A model generated the notes under the pieces. It was not told where the DNA came from and did no database searches. It saw nothing but the letters and a program-made list of their open reading frames with translations. Below, piece after piece: positions 41,639-49,621 of a stretch of DNA of 64,000 bases (its first letter is position 1; each line of letters starts with the position of its first letter). This stretch comes from Cereibacter sphaeroides. Its GTDB lineage: Bacteria; Pseudomonadota; Alphaproteobacteria; Rhodobacterales; Rhodobacteraceae. The translations under genes were made by a program, and so were the position numbers. The stretch spans positions 248,001-312,000 of the forward strand of contig QFQS01000003.1 in assembly GCA_003243455.1 (NCBI GenBank), given 5' to 3'.

Positions 41639-41947
41639 TCAGTCCCTGACTGCGACGGTCTTGAGCAGCGCGCCGCTGTCACGGTCGAAGATCATGATCT
41701 GCTCGTCTGCGGTGACGACCGCGTACCAGCCCTGTCCTTGGGTAAAGGCGGTGGCGCGGGTGCCGTCGGGCAATGTGATGCTGTCGGGCATGGGCGGCAG
41801 GCGCGCAAGTGCGGTCGGCATCCGGGTGACAAGCAGCCAAACCACGGTTATGACGCCCACGATCATCGTGAGCGTCAGCAGGATCACGAGAGCCTTCAGA
41901 AACCGCAGGCCGGGCGGCAGCCCTTCCGGTGCCGGAGCTTGTTCCAT
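41639..41947 (-). CDS. DUF6476 family single-span membrane protein
   Basis: 102-residue protein. MEQAPAPEGLPPGLRFLK precedes a single transmembrane helix, ALVILLTLTMIVGVITVVWLLV (about 19-40). A periplasmic C-terminal domain (SITLPDGTRATAFTQGQGWYAVVTADEQIMIFDRDSGALLKTV) follows, which looks like a small beta-rich module. The family is restricted to Rhodobacterales, to my knowledge, and has no assigned function. The start codon (41945-41947) overlaps the start codon of the divergent pseudouridine synthase gene; GAGGGGGG lies about 7 nt upstream. Confidence 0.85.
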   Translation of the reverse strand: MEQAPAPEGLPPGLRFLKALVILLTLTMIVGVITVVWLLVTRMPTALARLPPMPDSITLPDGTRATAFTQGQGWYAVVTADEQIMIFDRDSGALLKTVAVRD

Positions 41948-42989
41948 GGCGAACCCCCCTCAGCCTGCGGGCATTGTCCTCGTCACCATCGGCGAGGCCC
42001 CTCCCGACCGCCTTGATAAGGCGCTTGCCCGCGACGTGCCAGAGGAGGCGGCGCTGTCGCGCTCGCGCCTTACGCGCCTGATTGCCGAGGGCGCGGTGCT
42101 GCGCGGCGGGTTGGCTGTGACCGACCCTAAGGCGCGGGTGGCCGAGGGGGATGTGTTCGAGATCACCGTGGGCGAGGCCGCCGATGTGGCAACCGAGGCC
42201 GAGGACATCCCCTTGGTCGTGGTGTGGGAGGATGATGACCTGATCGTCATCGACAAGCCTGTGGGCATGGTCGTCCACCCCGCGCCCGGATCTTATAGCG
42301 GCACCCTTGTCAATGCGCTTTTGCACCATTTCGGCGGGCGGCTGTCGGGCGTCGGCGGCGAGAAACGTCCCGGCATCGTCCATCGCATCGACAAGGATAC
42401 ATCGGGCCTGCTGGTCGTCGCCAAGTCCGACCGTGCGCATCATGGCCTTGCTGCCCAGTTCGAGGCGCATGAGGTCAACCGGCGCTACCTCGCTCTGGTC
42501 CATGGCGTCCCAGACGCCGCCGATCCCCGCCTGCGAGGCATCGCGGGCGTCAGCTTCGAATCCGGCGGCATCCTGCGCATCGCGACCCGGCTTGCCCGCC
42601 ACAAGATTGACCGCCAGCGCCAGGCGGTGGTGGCAGCCGGCGGCCGCCATGCCGTGACCCGAGCTCGTGCCGTCGAGGCTTACGGCACGCCTCCTGCCGC
42701 CGCGCTGCTTGAATGCTGGCTTGAGACGGGACGCACCCACCAGATCCGTGTCCACATGTCCCATGTCGGCCACGCGCTTGTCGGCGACCAGACCTATGGC
42801 GGGCGCCGCCGCCTTGCTGCCAAATCGGTGGGCGAGGCCGCCGCCGAAGCCGCCAACACATTCCCCCGTCAGGCGCTGCACGCCGCGACGCTGGGTTTCG
42901 AACACCCGGTCAGCGGCGAACATCTGGAGTTCGCGTCACCGCTGCCGCCGGATATGCGGGCGCTGGTGGCGCTGTTGGGCGCGGGCTAA
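41946..42989 (+). CDS. RluA family pseudouridine synthase (RluD-like)
   Basis: 347-residue enzyme isomerising uridine in structured RNA. An N-terminal S4-like domain (DRLDKALARDVPEEAALSRSRLTRLIAEGAVLRGG) precedes the catalytic domain. That domain contains the catalytic Asp motif GIVHRIDKDTSGLLVVAK, the IDKPVGMVVHPAPG loop, and GRTHQIRVHMSHVGHALVGD. The two-domain form fits RluD/RluA-II, usually 23S rRNA-specific, but the target is not readable from sequence. The ATG at 41946 has GGAG 8 nt upstream, inside the divergent gene. An earlier in-frame start at 41661 lies antisense to that gene and is not needed. Confidence 0.93.
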   Translation: MANPPQPAGIVLVTIGEAPPDRLDKALARDVPEEAALSRSRLTRLIAEGAVLRGGLAVTDPKARVAEGDVFEITVGEAADVATEAEDIPLVVVWEDDDLIVIDKPVGMVVHPAPGSYSGTLVNALLHHFGGRLSGVGGEKRPGIVHRIDKDTSGLLVVAKSDRAHHGLAAQFEAHEVNRRYLALVHGVPDAADPRLRGIAGVSFESGGILRIATRLARHKIDRQRQAVVAAGGRHAVTRARAVEAYGTPPAAALLECWLETGRTHQIRVHMSHVGHALVGDQTYGGRRRLAAKSVGEAAAEAANTFPRQALHAATLGFEHPVSGEHLEFASPLPPDMRALVALLGAG

Positions 42990-43354
42990 CGGCGCTATAC
43001 GGTTCTAAGCGCGCTTATCTGCATAGTTTTGCAATCGAGGCGACGTCGCTCGACCATCAGGTCGAACATATCCGCGCTCGGCGGGATCAGACTGCATGGC
43101 GCATCCCCCTTGTCGGACCGCCGCGATCATGCCCGGCTCGGTGCCACTGGGTCAGAGCACAATGAGATCGGGCCTGCACTGTAACACGCGGTCACATCCG
43201 CATGATCCGACCGAAATACACCTTTCATCGCGACAGAAACGGGTTCATCGTCCGTTAAACCGTTTAGTTCAGTTTGGCTCTTGTGAGGGGTCATCTGGGT
43301 TCATAGATTAGCTTTCCGCCGGGGCAACGTATCCCGCCGGGACAGGAGGGTCAG
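42990..43354. other. 365-bp gap upstream of rpoH, mostly without recognised structure
   Basis: No convincing gene lies here. A 71-codon frame at 43096-43311 has no family resemblance and is probably spurious. Visible items are a small TCGACC-ATCA-GGTCGA dyad near 43048-43063 and a candidate promoter at 43281-43309. The size suggests a long regulatory region for the heat-shock sigma gene. Confidence 0.5.
43281..43309 (+). promoter_or_regulatory. Candidate housekeeping promoter of rpoH
   Basis: TTGTGA (43281-43286) and TAGATT (43304-43309) are separated by 17 bp, a sigma-70-like arrangement ending 45 bp before the rpoH ATG. Match quality is moderate, and no heat-shock (RpoH-type) promoter was recognised. 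Confidence 0.35.
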
Positions 43355-44251
43355 ATGAGTAGTTATGCAAATCTTCCCGCGCCCAGCCCCGAACAGGGGC
43401 TGAACCGCTACATGCAGGAGATCCGCAAGTTTCCGCTTCTGGAACCGGAAGAGGAATACATGCTGGCCAAGCGCTGGGTCGATCATCAGGACACCGAGGC
43501 GGCGCATAAGATGGTGACATCTCACCTGCGCCTCGCCGCCAAGATTGCCATGGGATACCGTGGCTACGGCTTGCCGCAGGCCGAGGTCATTTCCGAGGCC
43601 AACGTGGGCCTGATGCAGGCCGTCAAGCGGTTCGACCCCGAAAAGGGCTTCCGCCTTGCGACCTATGCCATGTGGTGGATCCGCGCCTCGATCCAGGAAT
43701 ATATCCTGCGCTCGTGGAGCCTTGTGAAACTCGGCACCACCAGCGCGCAGAAGAAGCTGTTTTTCAACCTGCGCAAAGCGAAAGCCAAGCTTGGCGCGCT
43801 CGAGGAAGGCGATCTGCGCCCCGAGAACGTGGCCCAGATCGCCAAGGATCTGAACGTGACCGAGACAGAGGTCATCGACATGAACCGCCGTCTTTCGGGG
43901 GGCGATGCCTCGCTGAACGCGACGGTCGGTTCGGATGGCGACTCGGTCACGCAGTGGCAGGACTGGCTGGAAGATGAGGATGCCGATCAGGCCGGCGACT
44001 ATGAGGCGCGCGACGAACTGGATACGCGGCGAGAACTGCTGATGCAGGCGATGGGCGCGCTGAACGACCGCGAGAAGGACATTCTCGCCCAACGCCGCCT
44101 TGCCGATAATCCGGTGACGCTGGAAGAACTGTCGGAAAGTTACGGCGTCAGCCGTGAACGTATCCGCCAGATCGAGGTGCGCGCCTTTGAAAAGTTGCAG
44201 AACCGCATGCGAGAGCTTGCCCGCGGCAAAGGCATGCTGATCCCGGCCTGA
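43355..44251 (+). CDS. rpoH: RNA polymerase heat-shock sigma factor RpoH
   Basis: 298-residue sigma-32-type factor directing transcription of chaperone and protease genes. Region 2 holds HLRLAAKIAMGYRGYGLPQAEVISEANVGLMQAVKRFDPEKGFRLATYAMWWIRASIQEYI. The RpoH box QKKLFFNLRKAK, absent from other sigma-70 members, follows. Region 4 ends LEELSESYGVSRERIRQIEVRAFEKLQ. The ATG at 43355 has AGGAGGG 5 nt upstream. Alphaproteobacteria often carry two rpoH paralogues (I and II), and this cannot be assigned to one here. Confidence 0.96.
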   Translation: MSSYANLPAPSPEQGLNRYMQEIRKFPLLEPEEEYMLAKRWVDHQDTEAAHKMVTSHLRLAAKIAMGYRGYGLPQAEVISEANVGLMQAVKRFDPEKGFRLATYAMWWIRASIQEYILRSWSLVKLGTTSAQKKLFFNLRKAKAKLGALEEGDLRPENVAQIAKDLNVTETEVIDMNRRLSGGDASLNATVGSDGDSVTQWQDWLEDEDADQAGDYEARDELDTRRELLMQAMGALNDREKDILAQRRLADNPVTLEELSESYGVSRERIRQIEVRAFEKLQNRMRELARGKGMLIPA

Positions 44252-44259
44252 TGCGAAAA

Positions 44260-44287
44260 GGCCCCGGCGCCATAGGGCTGCGGGGCC
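44260..44287 (+). terminator. Weak hairpin after rpoH
   Basis: GGCCCCG (44260-44266) pairs with CGGGGCC (44281-44287) around a 14-nt loop, 8 bp after the rpoH stop, followed by AAACCCTTT rather than a T-run. A modest terminator candidate. Confidence 0.4.
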
Positions 44288-44356
44288 AAACCCTTTGCTT
44301 CCCTAAATACCCATCCTGCACTAGCCTCTGCCCGCCAACAGCGGGAGGAGACTGCG

Positions 44357-45343
44357 ATGACGATGCGATGGGGCGTCCTTGGGGCGTCGGATTTTGCGTG
44401 CCGCTTCATGGCGCCCGCGATCCATTCGGCCGAGGGTGCCGAGTTCGTGGCACTGGCCACGTCCAGCCCGGCAAAGGCCGAACCGTTTCAGGCCTTCTGC
44501 CCCTCGCTTCGGGTCATCCCGAGCTACGATGACCTTTTGGCCGATCCCAATATCGACGCGGTCTATATCCCGTTGCCGAACCACCTTCACATCGAATGGA
44601 CGCTGAAGGCGCTGAAGGCCGGCAAGCATGTGCTGACAGAAAAGCCCATCGCCATGAAGGCGGACCAGATCGACGCCCTGATCGCCGAGCGCGACAAGAC
44701 CGGCCTGATGGCCGCCGAGGCTTTCATGATCGTGCAGCATCCCCAGTTCCGACGGGCGCGCGAGTTGGTGCAGGGCGGCGCGATCGGGCGGGTTGAGCAT
44801 GTCGACGTGGCGTTCTTTTACGACAACCGCACCGACACCGAGAACATCCGCAACCGCCCCGAAACTGGCGGCGGCAGCCTGCCCGACATTGGCGTCTATA
44901 CCTTCGGTTCCACACGCTGGGTGACGGGGGCCGAACCGGTGATGGATACCATCCGCTCGCGTATCCGCTTCGAGAATGACGTCGACGTCTATGCTCAGGT
45001 CACGGGTCAGTTCGACGGCCCCGGCGGCCCCTTCACCTATTCCTCGATCACCTCGATGCGGCTCTTTCCCCGGCAGGAGATCAGCTATCACGGTGAAACC
45101 GGAATGATCCGCCTCTCCGCCCCCTATAACGCCAACGTCTTCGGCGAGTCGCGGCTGGAACTGCACCGACCCGGCCTCTCGGTCACGACCGAGCGCTGGC
45201 CCGACGCCAAGCAGTACAAGCTTCAGGTCGAGGCATTTGGTCGGAGCGTCACGACAGGCGAACCCTACGCCTGGCCGCTGGAAGAGGCGAAGAAAAGCCA
45301 GGCCCTGATCGACCGCGTGTTCGAGGTCGCCGAGCGGATCTGA
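44357..45343 (+). CDS. Gfo/Idh/MocA family oxidoreductase
   Basis: 328-residue NAD(P)-dependent dehydrogenase. The Rossmann start RWGVLGASDFACRFMAPAIH has Ala in place of one Gly of the usual GxGxxG, as in many MocA relatives. VYIPLPNHLHIEWTLKALKAGKHVLTEKPIAMKA carries the conserved EKP, whose Lys is catalytic. The C-terminal domain has GGGSLPDIGVYTFGSTRWVTG, containing the DxGxYxxxxxR pattern. Substrate probably a sugar, inositol or glucoside; unknown. The ATG at 44357 follows GGGAGGAG. No neighbouring sugar genes. Confidence 0.92.
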   Translation: MTMRWGVLGASDFACRFMAPAIHSAEGAEFVALATSSPAKAEPFQAFCPSLRVIPSYDDLLADPNIDAVYIPLPNHLHIEWTLKALKAGKHVLTEKPIAMKADQIDALIAERDKTGLMAAEAFMIVQHPQFRRARELVQGGAIGRVEHVDVAFFYDNRTDTENIRNRPETGGGSLPDIGVYTFGSTRWVTGAEPVMDTIRSRIRFENDVDVYAQVTGQFDGPGGPFTYSSITSMRLFPRQEISYHGETGMIRLSAPYNANVFGESRLELHRPGLSVTTERWPDAKQYKLQVEAFGRSVTTGEPYAWPLEEAKKSQALIDRVFEVAERI

Positions 45344-45646
45344 GGTAAAGCCTACGGCGCAACAGAGGGCAGCGCCCGGCCACGGAAGGGCGCTCCACCA
45401 CGCGTGGTCGTCACTTTATGGTGCCGATACTACCGACGCTCAGCCTCGCTGTGAGCTTGGAAAAGCGCCCGCCCTTGGGGGCGGACGGGCGCTGCCCGGC
45501 GGCGCTTACGCGCCTTGTCCCGGGCAAGGGAAGTTCACCGGGAAACTTGCGGCAATGGCGGGGTGAACCCCGCCCTACTGGTCGCCCTGCGTAGGGCGGG
45601 GTTCACCCCGCCTACCCGGCACAGCCGCCAAAACGCGGCCAAAACC
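45344..45646. other. 303-bp intergenic region rich in inverted repeats
   Basis: Lies between the oxidoreductase and GNAT genes, which converge. It contains a hairpin GCGCCCG (45465-45471) with CGGGCGC (45486-45492) and the 22-bp inverted-repeat pair at 45557-45612. No open frame looks coding. The region may be a cluster of REP-like elements. Confidence 0.6.
45557..45612. repeat. Exact 22-bp inverted repeat pair with 12-bp spacer
   Basis: The 22 bases at 45557-45578 are the exact reverse complement of those at 45591-45612, with a 12-bp spacer. Each arm is itself a palindrome (GGCGGGGTGAACCCCGCC). The outer GTAGGG/CCCTAC ends echo the GTAGGGTGCGTG element at 19704-19763, so both may belong to one loose repeat class. 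Confidence 0.8.
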
Positions 45647-46141
45647 CTACCCCGGAATTTCCTTCGTCTCCGGTCCCCTCAACTGCATGATGTGCTGAGG
45701 CCCCGCCGAGCCGCCGAGGTACACTTCGCCCGTATCCGCAAAGCCCGCGCGCAGGTAGGTCTCATAGGCCTTCTTGTTCCGCAGGTTGCAGGTCAGCACG
45801 ACCCCCCGCGCCTGCGGGTATTCCCGCGCCACCAGCCCCGGCAGCGCCAGCATCGCGGCCTGTCCAAGGCCCTCGCCCCGGCGCGCAGAATCGATCAGCA
45901 GCGACCGCAGCCCGATCTCGTCTTCCCTCGCAAAGTCGTGTAACGCCGCGAAATCGCCGTCCAGCACGAAGAAGCCGACGACGTCGTCACCCTCCAGGAT
46001 AGCCCAGCCCGTCTCGGCATGGCCAAGTGCGCGCAGCCGGTCGGCGGGCGTCGCGGTAAAGATATGCTCATGCGGCCCCGGGATCAGGTGCATGACCCGC
46101 GCGCCATCCATTGGCCCCAGCCGCTGGAAGGAAAGGCTCAC
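45647..46141 (-). CDS. GNAT family N-acetyltransferase
   Basis: 164-residue GNAT-fold protein. The acetyl-CoA loop is ARRGEGLGQAAMLALPGLVAREYPQARGVVLTCNLRNKKAYETYLRAGF (about 87-135), including the Q/RxxGxG/A pattern and the NxxAxxxYxxxGF end. Start at 46141 overlaps the stop of the upstream M3 peptidase by 4 bp. Acceptor unknown; possible co-regulation with peptide turnover. Confidence 0.85.
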   Translation of the reverse strand: MSLSFQRLGPMDGARVMHLIPGPHEHIFTATPADRLRALGHAETGWAILEGDDVVGFFVLDGDFAALHDFAREDEIGLRSLLIDSARRGEGLGQAAMLALPGLVAREYPQARGVVLTCNLRNKKAYETYLRAGFADTGEVYLGGSAGPQHIMQLRGPETKEIPG

Positions 46142-47964
46142 CCCTCCATCGCCTCCAACTCGTCGATGAAGCCCGCAATCATCGACAGGCCCTTGTCCCA
46201 GAACTTCGGATCGCTCGCGTCCAGCCCGAACGGCGCCAGCAACTCCTTGTGGTGCTTCGATCCGCCCGCCTTGAGCATGTCGAAATACTTGTCCTGGAAC
46301 CCCGGCTTGCCCTCGGCATAGACGGCATAAAGCGCGTTCACCAATCCGTCGCCGAAAGCATAGGCATAGACGTAGAAGGGCGAATGCACGAAATGCGGGA
46401 TATAGGACCAGAAGGTCTCATACCCGTCCATGAACTCAAAGGCATCGCCCAGCGATTGCGCCTGCACCGACATCCACAGCGCGTTGATGTCGTCAGGCGT
46501 CAGCTCCCCCTCCGCCCGCGCAGCGTGCAGCTTGCACTCGAAATCGTAGAAGGCGATCTGGCGCACGACCGTGTTGATCATGTCCTCGACCTTGCCCGCG
46601 AGCAGGGTCTTGCGCTCTTCCTTGGTCTTGGCGCCATCCAGCAGCTTGCGGAAGGTCAGCATCTCGCCGAAGACGCTCGCCGTCTCGGCCAGCGTCAGCG
46701 GCGTCGCCGCCAGCAACTCGCCCTGTCCGGCCGCCAGCACCTGATGCACCCCGTGGCCCAGCTCATGCGCCAGCGTCATCACGTCGCGCGGTTTGCCAAG
46801 GTAGTTCAGCATCACATAGGGATGCACCGTCGTGACCGTCGGATGGGCGAAAGCCCCCGGAGCCTTCCCCGGCTTCACCCCCGCGTCGATCCATCCCTTC
46901 CTGAAGAACGGATCCGCCAGATCGGACATACGCGGATCAAAGGCGGCATAGGCGTCCATCACCGTCTTCGTCGCCTCGTCCCAGCCCACCGTCTTCGGCG
47001 TCTCGATCGGCAGCGGAGCGTTCCGGTCCCAGACCTGCAGCTTGTCCAGCCCCATCCACTTGGCCTTCAGCCGATAATAGCGGTGCGACAGCTTCGGATA
47101 GGCGGCGGCAACCGCATTCCGCAGCGCCTCGACCACTTCCGGCTCCACATGGTTCGACAGGTGCCGCCCCGTCTGCGGCGTCGGCATCTTGCGCCAGCGA
47201 TCCTCGACCTCTTTTTCCTTCGCCAGCGTGTTGTGGACCCGAGCGAACAGCTTGATGTTCTTGTCGAAAACTTCCGCGAGCGCCCGCGCCGCTGCCTCGC
47301 GCTTGGCCCGGTCGGTGTCGGTCAAAAGGTTCAGCGTGGATTCAAGGTTCAATTCCTCATCCTCGCCCGCGACCTTGAACATCAGGCCCGCCATCGTCTC
47401 GTCGAACAGCTTGTTCCACGCGCTGGCCCCGACGACCGAATTGTCGTGCAGGAACTTCTCCAGCTCGTCCGACAACTGATAGGGCCGCATCGCCCGCATC
47501 CGGTCGAAGATCGGCTTATAGCGTGCCAGATCGGCATTAGCCGCCAGCAGCCCCGCCAGATGCCCCTCGTACAGCCGGTTGAACTCCAGCGTGAAGAACA
47601 CGAGCGGCGTCGTGAAATTGGTGATGCGGTCCTGCATGTCCGCCATGAACTTCGCGCGCTCGCTGTCCATGGTATTCTGGTAATAGCGCAGACCAGCGTA
47701 GGACATGAGCCGCCCGGCGGTCACGTCGATCGCCTCATAACGCAGCACGCAGGCCAACATCGCGGCGGCATCCAGCGAGGCCAGCTTGCTCTCATAGTCC
47801 GCCGCGAAATCGGCGCAGGCCTTTTCCAGCCATTCCAGATCCCGCCCTACCTCGGGCGCGTCGGGCGCCTTGTAGAGATCGGTCAGATCCCAGTCGGGCA
47901 ACTTGCCCAGGCCCCCGGCAGAGGCATTGGCATCAAAGACGGGGCGGGGAAGCGAAAGCGGCAT
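46138..47964 (-). CDS. pepF: M3 family oligoendopeptidase F
   Basis: 608-residue cytosolic zinc oligopeptidase. The active site is LAHELGHGVHQ, with zinc His400 and His404 and catalytic Glu401. FDPRMSDLADPFFRKGWIDAGVKPGKAPGAF and YVYAYAFGDGLVNALYAVY are M3B-type motifs. It degrades short peptides of about 7-17 residues. The N-terminus LPDWDLTDLYKAPDAPEVGRDLEW matches PepF. The GNAT gene follows with a 4-bp overlap. Confidence 0.93.
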   Translation of the reverse strand: MPLSLPRPVFDANASAGGLGKLPDWDLTDLYKAPDAPEVGRDLEWLEKACADFAADYESKLASLDAAAMLACVLRYEAIDVTAGRLMSYAGLRYYQNTMDSERAKFMADMQDRITNFTTPLVFFTLEFNRLYEGHLAGLLAANADLARYKPIFDRMRAMRPYQLSDELEKFLHDNSVVGASAWNKLFDETMAGLMFKVAGEDEELNLESTLNLLTDTDRAKREAAARALAEVFDKNIKLFARVHNTLAKEKEVEDRWRKMPTPQTGRHLSNHVEPEVVEALRNAVAAAYPKLSHRYYRLKAKWMGLDKLQVWDRNAPLPIETPKTVGWDEATKTVMDAYAAFDPRMSDLADPFFRKGWIDAGVKPGKAPGAFAHPTVTTVHPYVMLNYLGKPRDVMTLAHELGHGVHQVLAAGQGELLAATPLTLAETASVFGEMLTFRKLLDGAKTKEERKTLLAGKVEDMINTVVRQIAFYDFECKLHAARAEGELTPDDINALWMSVQAQSLGDAFEFMDGYETFWSYIPHFVHSPFYVYAYAFGDGLVNALYAVYAEGKPGFQDKYFDMLKAGGSKHHKELLAPFGLDASDPKFWDKGLSMIAGFIDELEAMEG

Positions 47965-48090
47965 GTGCGGCTCCTGGAACTGGACTGAAGGTCATCTAGG
48001 CGCGGGGCAGGGGGATGCGCAAGGCGAGGCGGCCATGAGTGGCGCTCAAGGCGGTTCACGAAATGGATGACGACAGCCTGCGTGCAGGCG

Positions 48091-48927
48091 TCAGACAAAG
48101 GCCTCGCGTTCGTCAAGCCGACGTGGGCCATCGGGGTCGTGGGCGGGCAGAATGATCGTCGGCTGCTGCGCGGCAAAGGTTTTGATACGGCGCAGCGTCG
48201 CTTTGGCCAGTGCAGGATCATTGGTGACGCCATCCGTGCGCTCTGCCCGCAAGTTGTCCTGAGAGTAGGTCGCGTCGCCCGCCAGAAAGTAGGTCACGTC
48301 ATCGCCCCTTACGACAACCGAGCAATGCCCGCCAACATGACCCGGAGTTGGCACAAGTGCGATGCGCCCGTCTTGAGTGATCGGATAGGATCCGGCGAAA
48401 GGACCTATCGGCGAGCCGTCAGTTGCAACAAGCTCTGGTTTCAGCCACACAGGCCAACGTTGCGGCAGACATCCCGTCATCATCCCGAGCAAGCCCGTCG
48501 ATATGGCGTAGTTAGCTTTCGGCCCGATGATCCGGTTGTGCGGAAAATGATCCAGGCCGCCGGTATGGTCGTGATGGAAATGTGTCAGGATGACAGCCGA
48601 AATGTCGCGCGCCGGGTCGATGCCAATCGCTGACAGGCGTGGTCCGACTTCTTCCTGGGGCGCGACACGGATCGATACCTGTTTGTAAAATGGATTCCAT
48701 CCGGGCAGATATCCCGGAACAGAATTTCGCCAGGTATCTCCCGTATCGACCAAGAAACGGCCCTCAGGGTGCTCGATCAGAAAACACAGGATTGGCAGGG
48801 GATCGACCCAATCCTTGTCCCGAAAGATGTCAATCTTACGTCTGACGCCGCCGCGGTCTTCGCGACCAATCTGCTGTGCGGTTTTCATCCGCGCTTTGCC
48901 CGTTTCGATTGCAGTCACCTTGATCAT
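48091..48927 (-). CDS. N-acyl homoserine lactonase family metallo-beta-lactamase-fold hydrolase
   Basis: 278-residue zinc hydrolase. The metal motif THFHHDHTGG (His116, His118, Asp120, His121) is followed by VPTPGHVGGHCSVVV and FLAGDATYSQDN, and ends IILPAHDP, the pattern of AiiA/AttM-type lactonases. It could quench acyl-homoserine lactones or hydrolyse another lactone. I chose the ATG at 48927 with GGAGAAAGAA upstream; an ATG at 48939 adds four residues. It is divergent from a TetR gene and has two palindromic operators in the shared promoter region. Confidence 0.9.
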   Translation of the reverse strand: MIKVTAIETGKARMKTAQQIGREDRGGVRRKIDIFRDKDWVDPLPILCFLIEHPEGRFLVDTGDTWRNSVPGYLPGWNPFYKQVSIRVAPQEEVGPRLSAIGIDPARDISAVILTHFHHDHTGGLDHFPHNRIIGPKANYAISTGLLGMMTGCLPQRWPVWLKPELVATDGSPIGPFAGSYPITQDGRIALVPTPGHVGGHCSVVVRGDDVTYFLAGDATYSQDNLRAERTDGVTNDPALAKATLRRIKTFAAQQPTIILPAHDPDGPRRLDEREAFV

Positions 48928-48939
48928 TTCTTTCTCCAT

Positions 48940-48959
48940 AAAGAATGAACGTTCTTTTT
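48940..48959. promoter_or_regulatory. TetR-type operator, site 1
   Basis: AAAGAATGAACGTTCTTTTT, a near-palindrome around GAACGTTC, lies between the lactonase start and its -10 element. It matches site 2 (48983-49002) at 16 of 20 positions, with a centre-to-centre distance of 43 bp, close to four helical turns. Repression of the lactonase by the adjacent TetR protein is the likely role. Confidence 0.7.
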
Positions 48960-48985
48960 ATATATCGCGGAAATCCGCTTGTAAA
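48957..48985 (-). promoter_or_regulatory. Promoter of the lactonase gene
   Basis: On the minus strand TTTACA (48985-48980) and TATAAA (48962-48957) are separated by 17 bp, a good sigma-70-type match. The -10 abuts operator site 1 and the -35 overlaps operator site 2, so repressor bound at either would block polymerase. A further GCGGA-AA-TCCGC palindrome (48967-48978) sits in the spacer. Confidence 0.6.
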
Positions 48986-49002
48986 GAACGGACGTTCGTT
49001 TT
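48983..49002. promoter_or_regulatory. TetR-type operator, site 2
   Basis: AAAGAACGGACGTTCGTTTT shares the AAAGAAyGrACGTTC core with site 1 and overlaps the lactonase -35. A plus-strand TTGTAA (48979) plus TATTAA (49002) with a 17-bp spacer could drive tetR, placing transcription start almost on its ATG, so the site would also autoregulate tetR. Confidence 0.7.
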
Positions 49003-49012
49003 ATTAAGAGAT

Positions 49013-49621
49013 ATGCCAAAGATATCGGATGAACAGAGAGCCGCCCGAAGAGCGCAGATTTTGGAAGCCGCCTGGCGGTGTTTCCAAAAAAACGGACTGC
49101 ACGCCACTACGATGGACGACATCATAAAGACCTCCGACCTGTCGGCTGGGGCCGTCTATTCCTACTATGCCAGCAAAGAGGACATCATCTTTTCAGCGGT
49201 CACGGCTTCGCTCAGCGGTCTGAGGGAACGACTTGAGCCGATCCTGAAAGAACGGCCGATCGCCCGCCCGGATATTTTCATTGGTCAGATCGCCGAGGCC
49301 ATCGCGGGTTTCACGGCAAGAGAGGGCTACGATCTCAAACGCATAGCCCTGCTCGGTTGGAGCGAGGCGCAGCGCAACGATCGCCTTCGTTTGACCATGC
49401 AAGATTTCTATCTGGCGTTCCGGGAAATGCTCATTGGCATGGCCGAAGTCTGGAAAGAAGCGGGCCATCTTCAACAGGCGGCGTCCGCGTCCGACGTGGC
49501 AAAGGCGGTCCTTTCCGGGATCCTGGGTTTCGTAGTGCAATCGGCAATAGTCGGGGGCGTCGAACCAAGCGACCTTGCCGGGGGATTTGGGGATTTGATC
49601 AAGGCCGACAGCGATGAATGA
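49013..49621 (+). CDS. TetR/AcrR family transcriptional regulator
   Basis: 202-residue repressor. The N-terminal helix-turn-helix is SDEQRAARRAQILEAAWRCFQKNGLHATTMDDIIKTSDLSAGAVYSYYASKEDIIFSAV (residues 5-63). The larger C-terminal half is the ligand and dimer domain. I chose the ATG at 49013; the frame is open upstream to 48815 but that would cross the operators and the lactonase start. It is divergent to the lactonase and overlaps a membrane-protein gene by 8 bp downstream, so all three are probably one regulon. Confidence 0.93.
   Translation: MPKISDEQRAARRAQILEAAWRCFQKNGLHATTMDDIIKTSDLSAGAVYSYYASKEDIIFSAVTASLSGLRERLEPILKERPIARPDIFIGQIAEAIAGFTAREGYDLKRIALLGWSEAQRNDRLRLTMQDFYLAFREMLIGMAEVWKEAGHLQQAASASDVAKAVLSGILGFVVQSAIVGGVEPSDLAGGFGDLIKADSDE

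Noticed and set aside
43096..43311. 71-codon open frame upstream of rpoH
   Set aside because: No resemblance to a known family, no ribosome site and Ser/Arg/Pro-rich composition.
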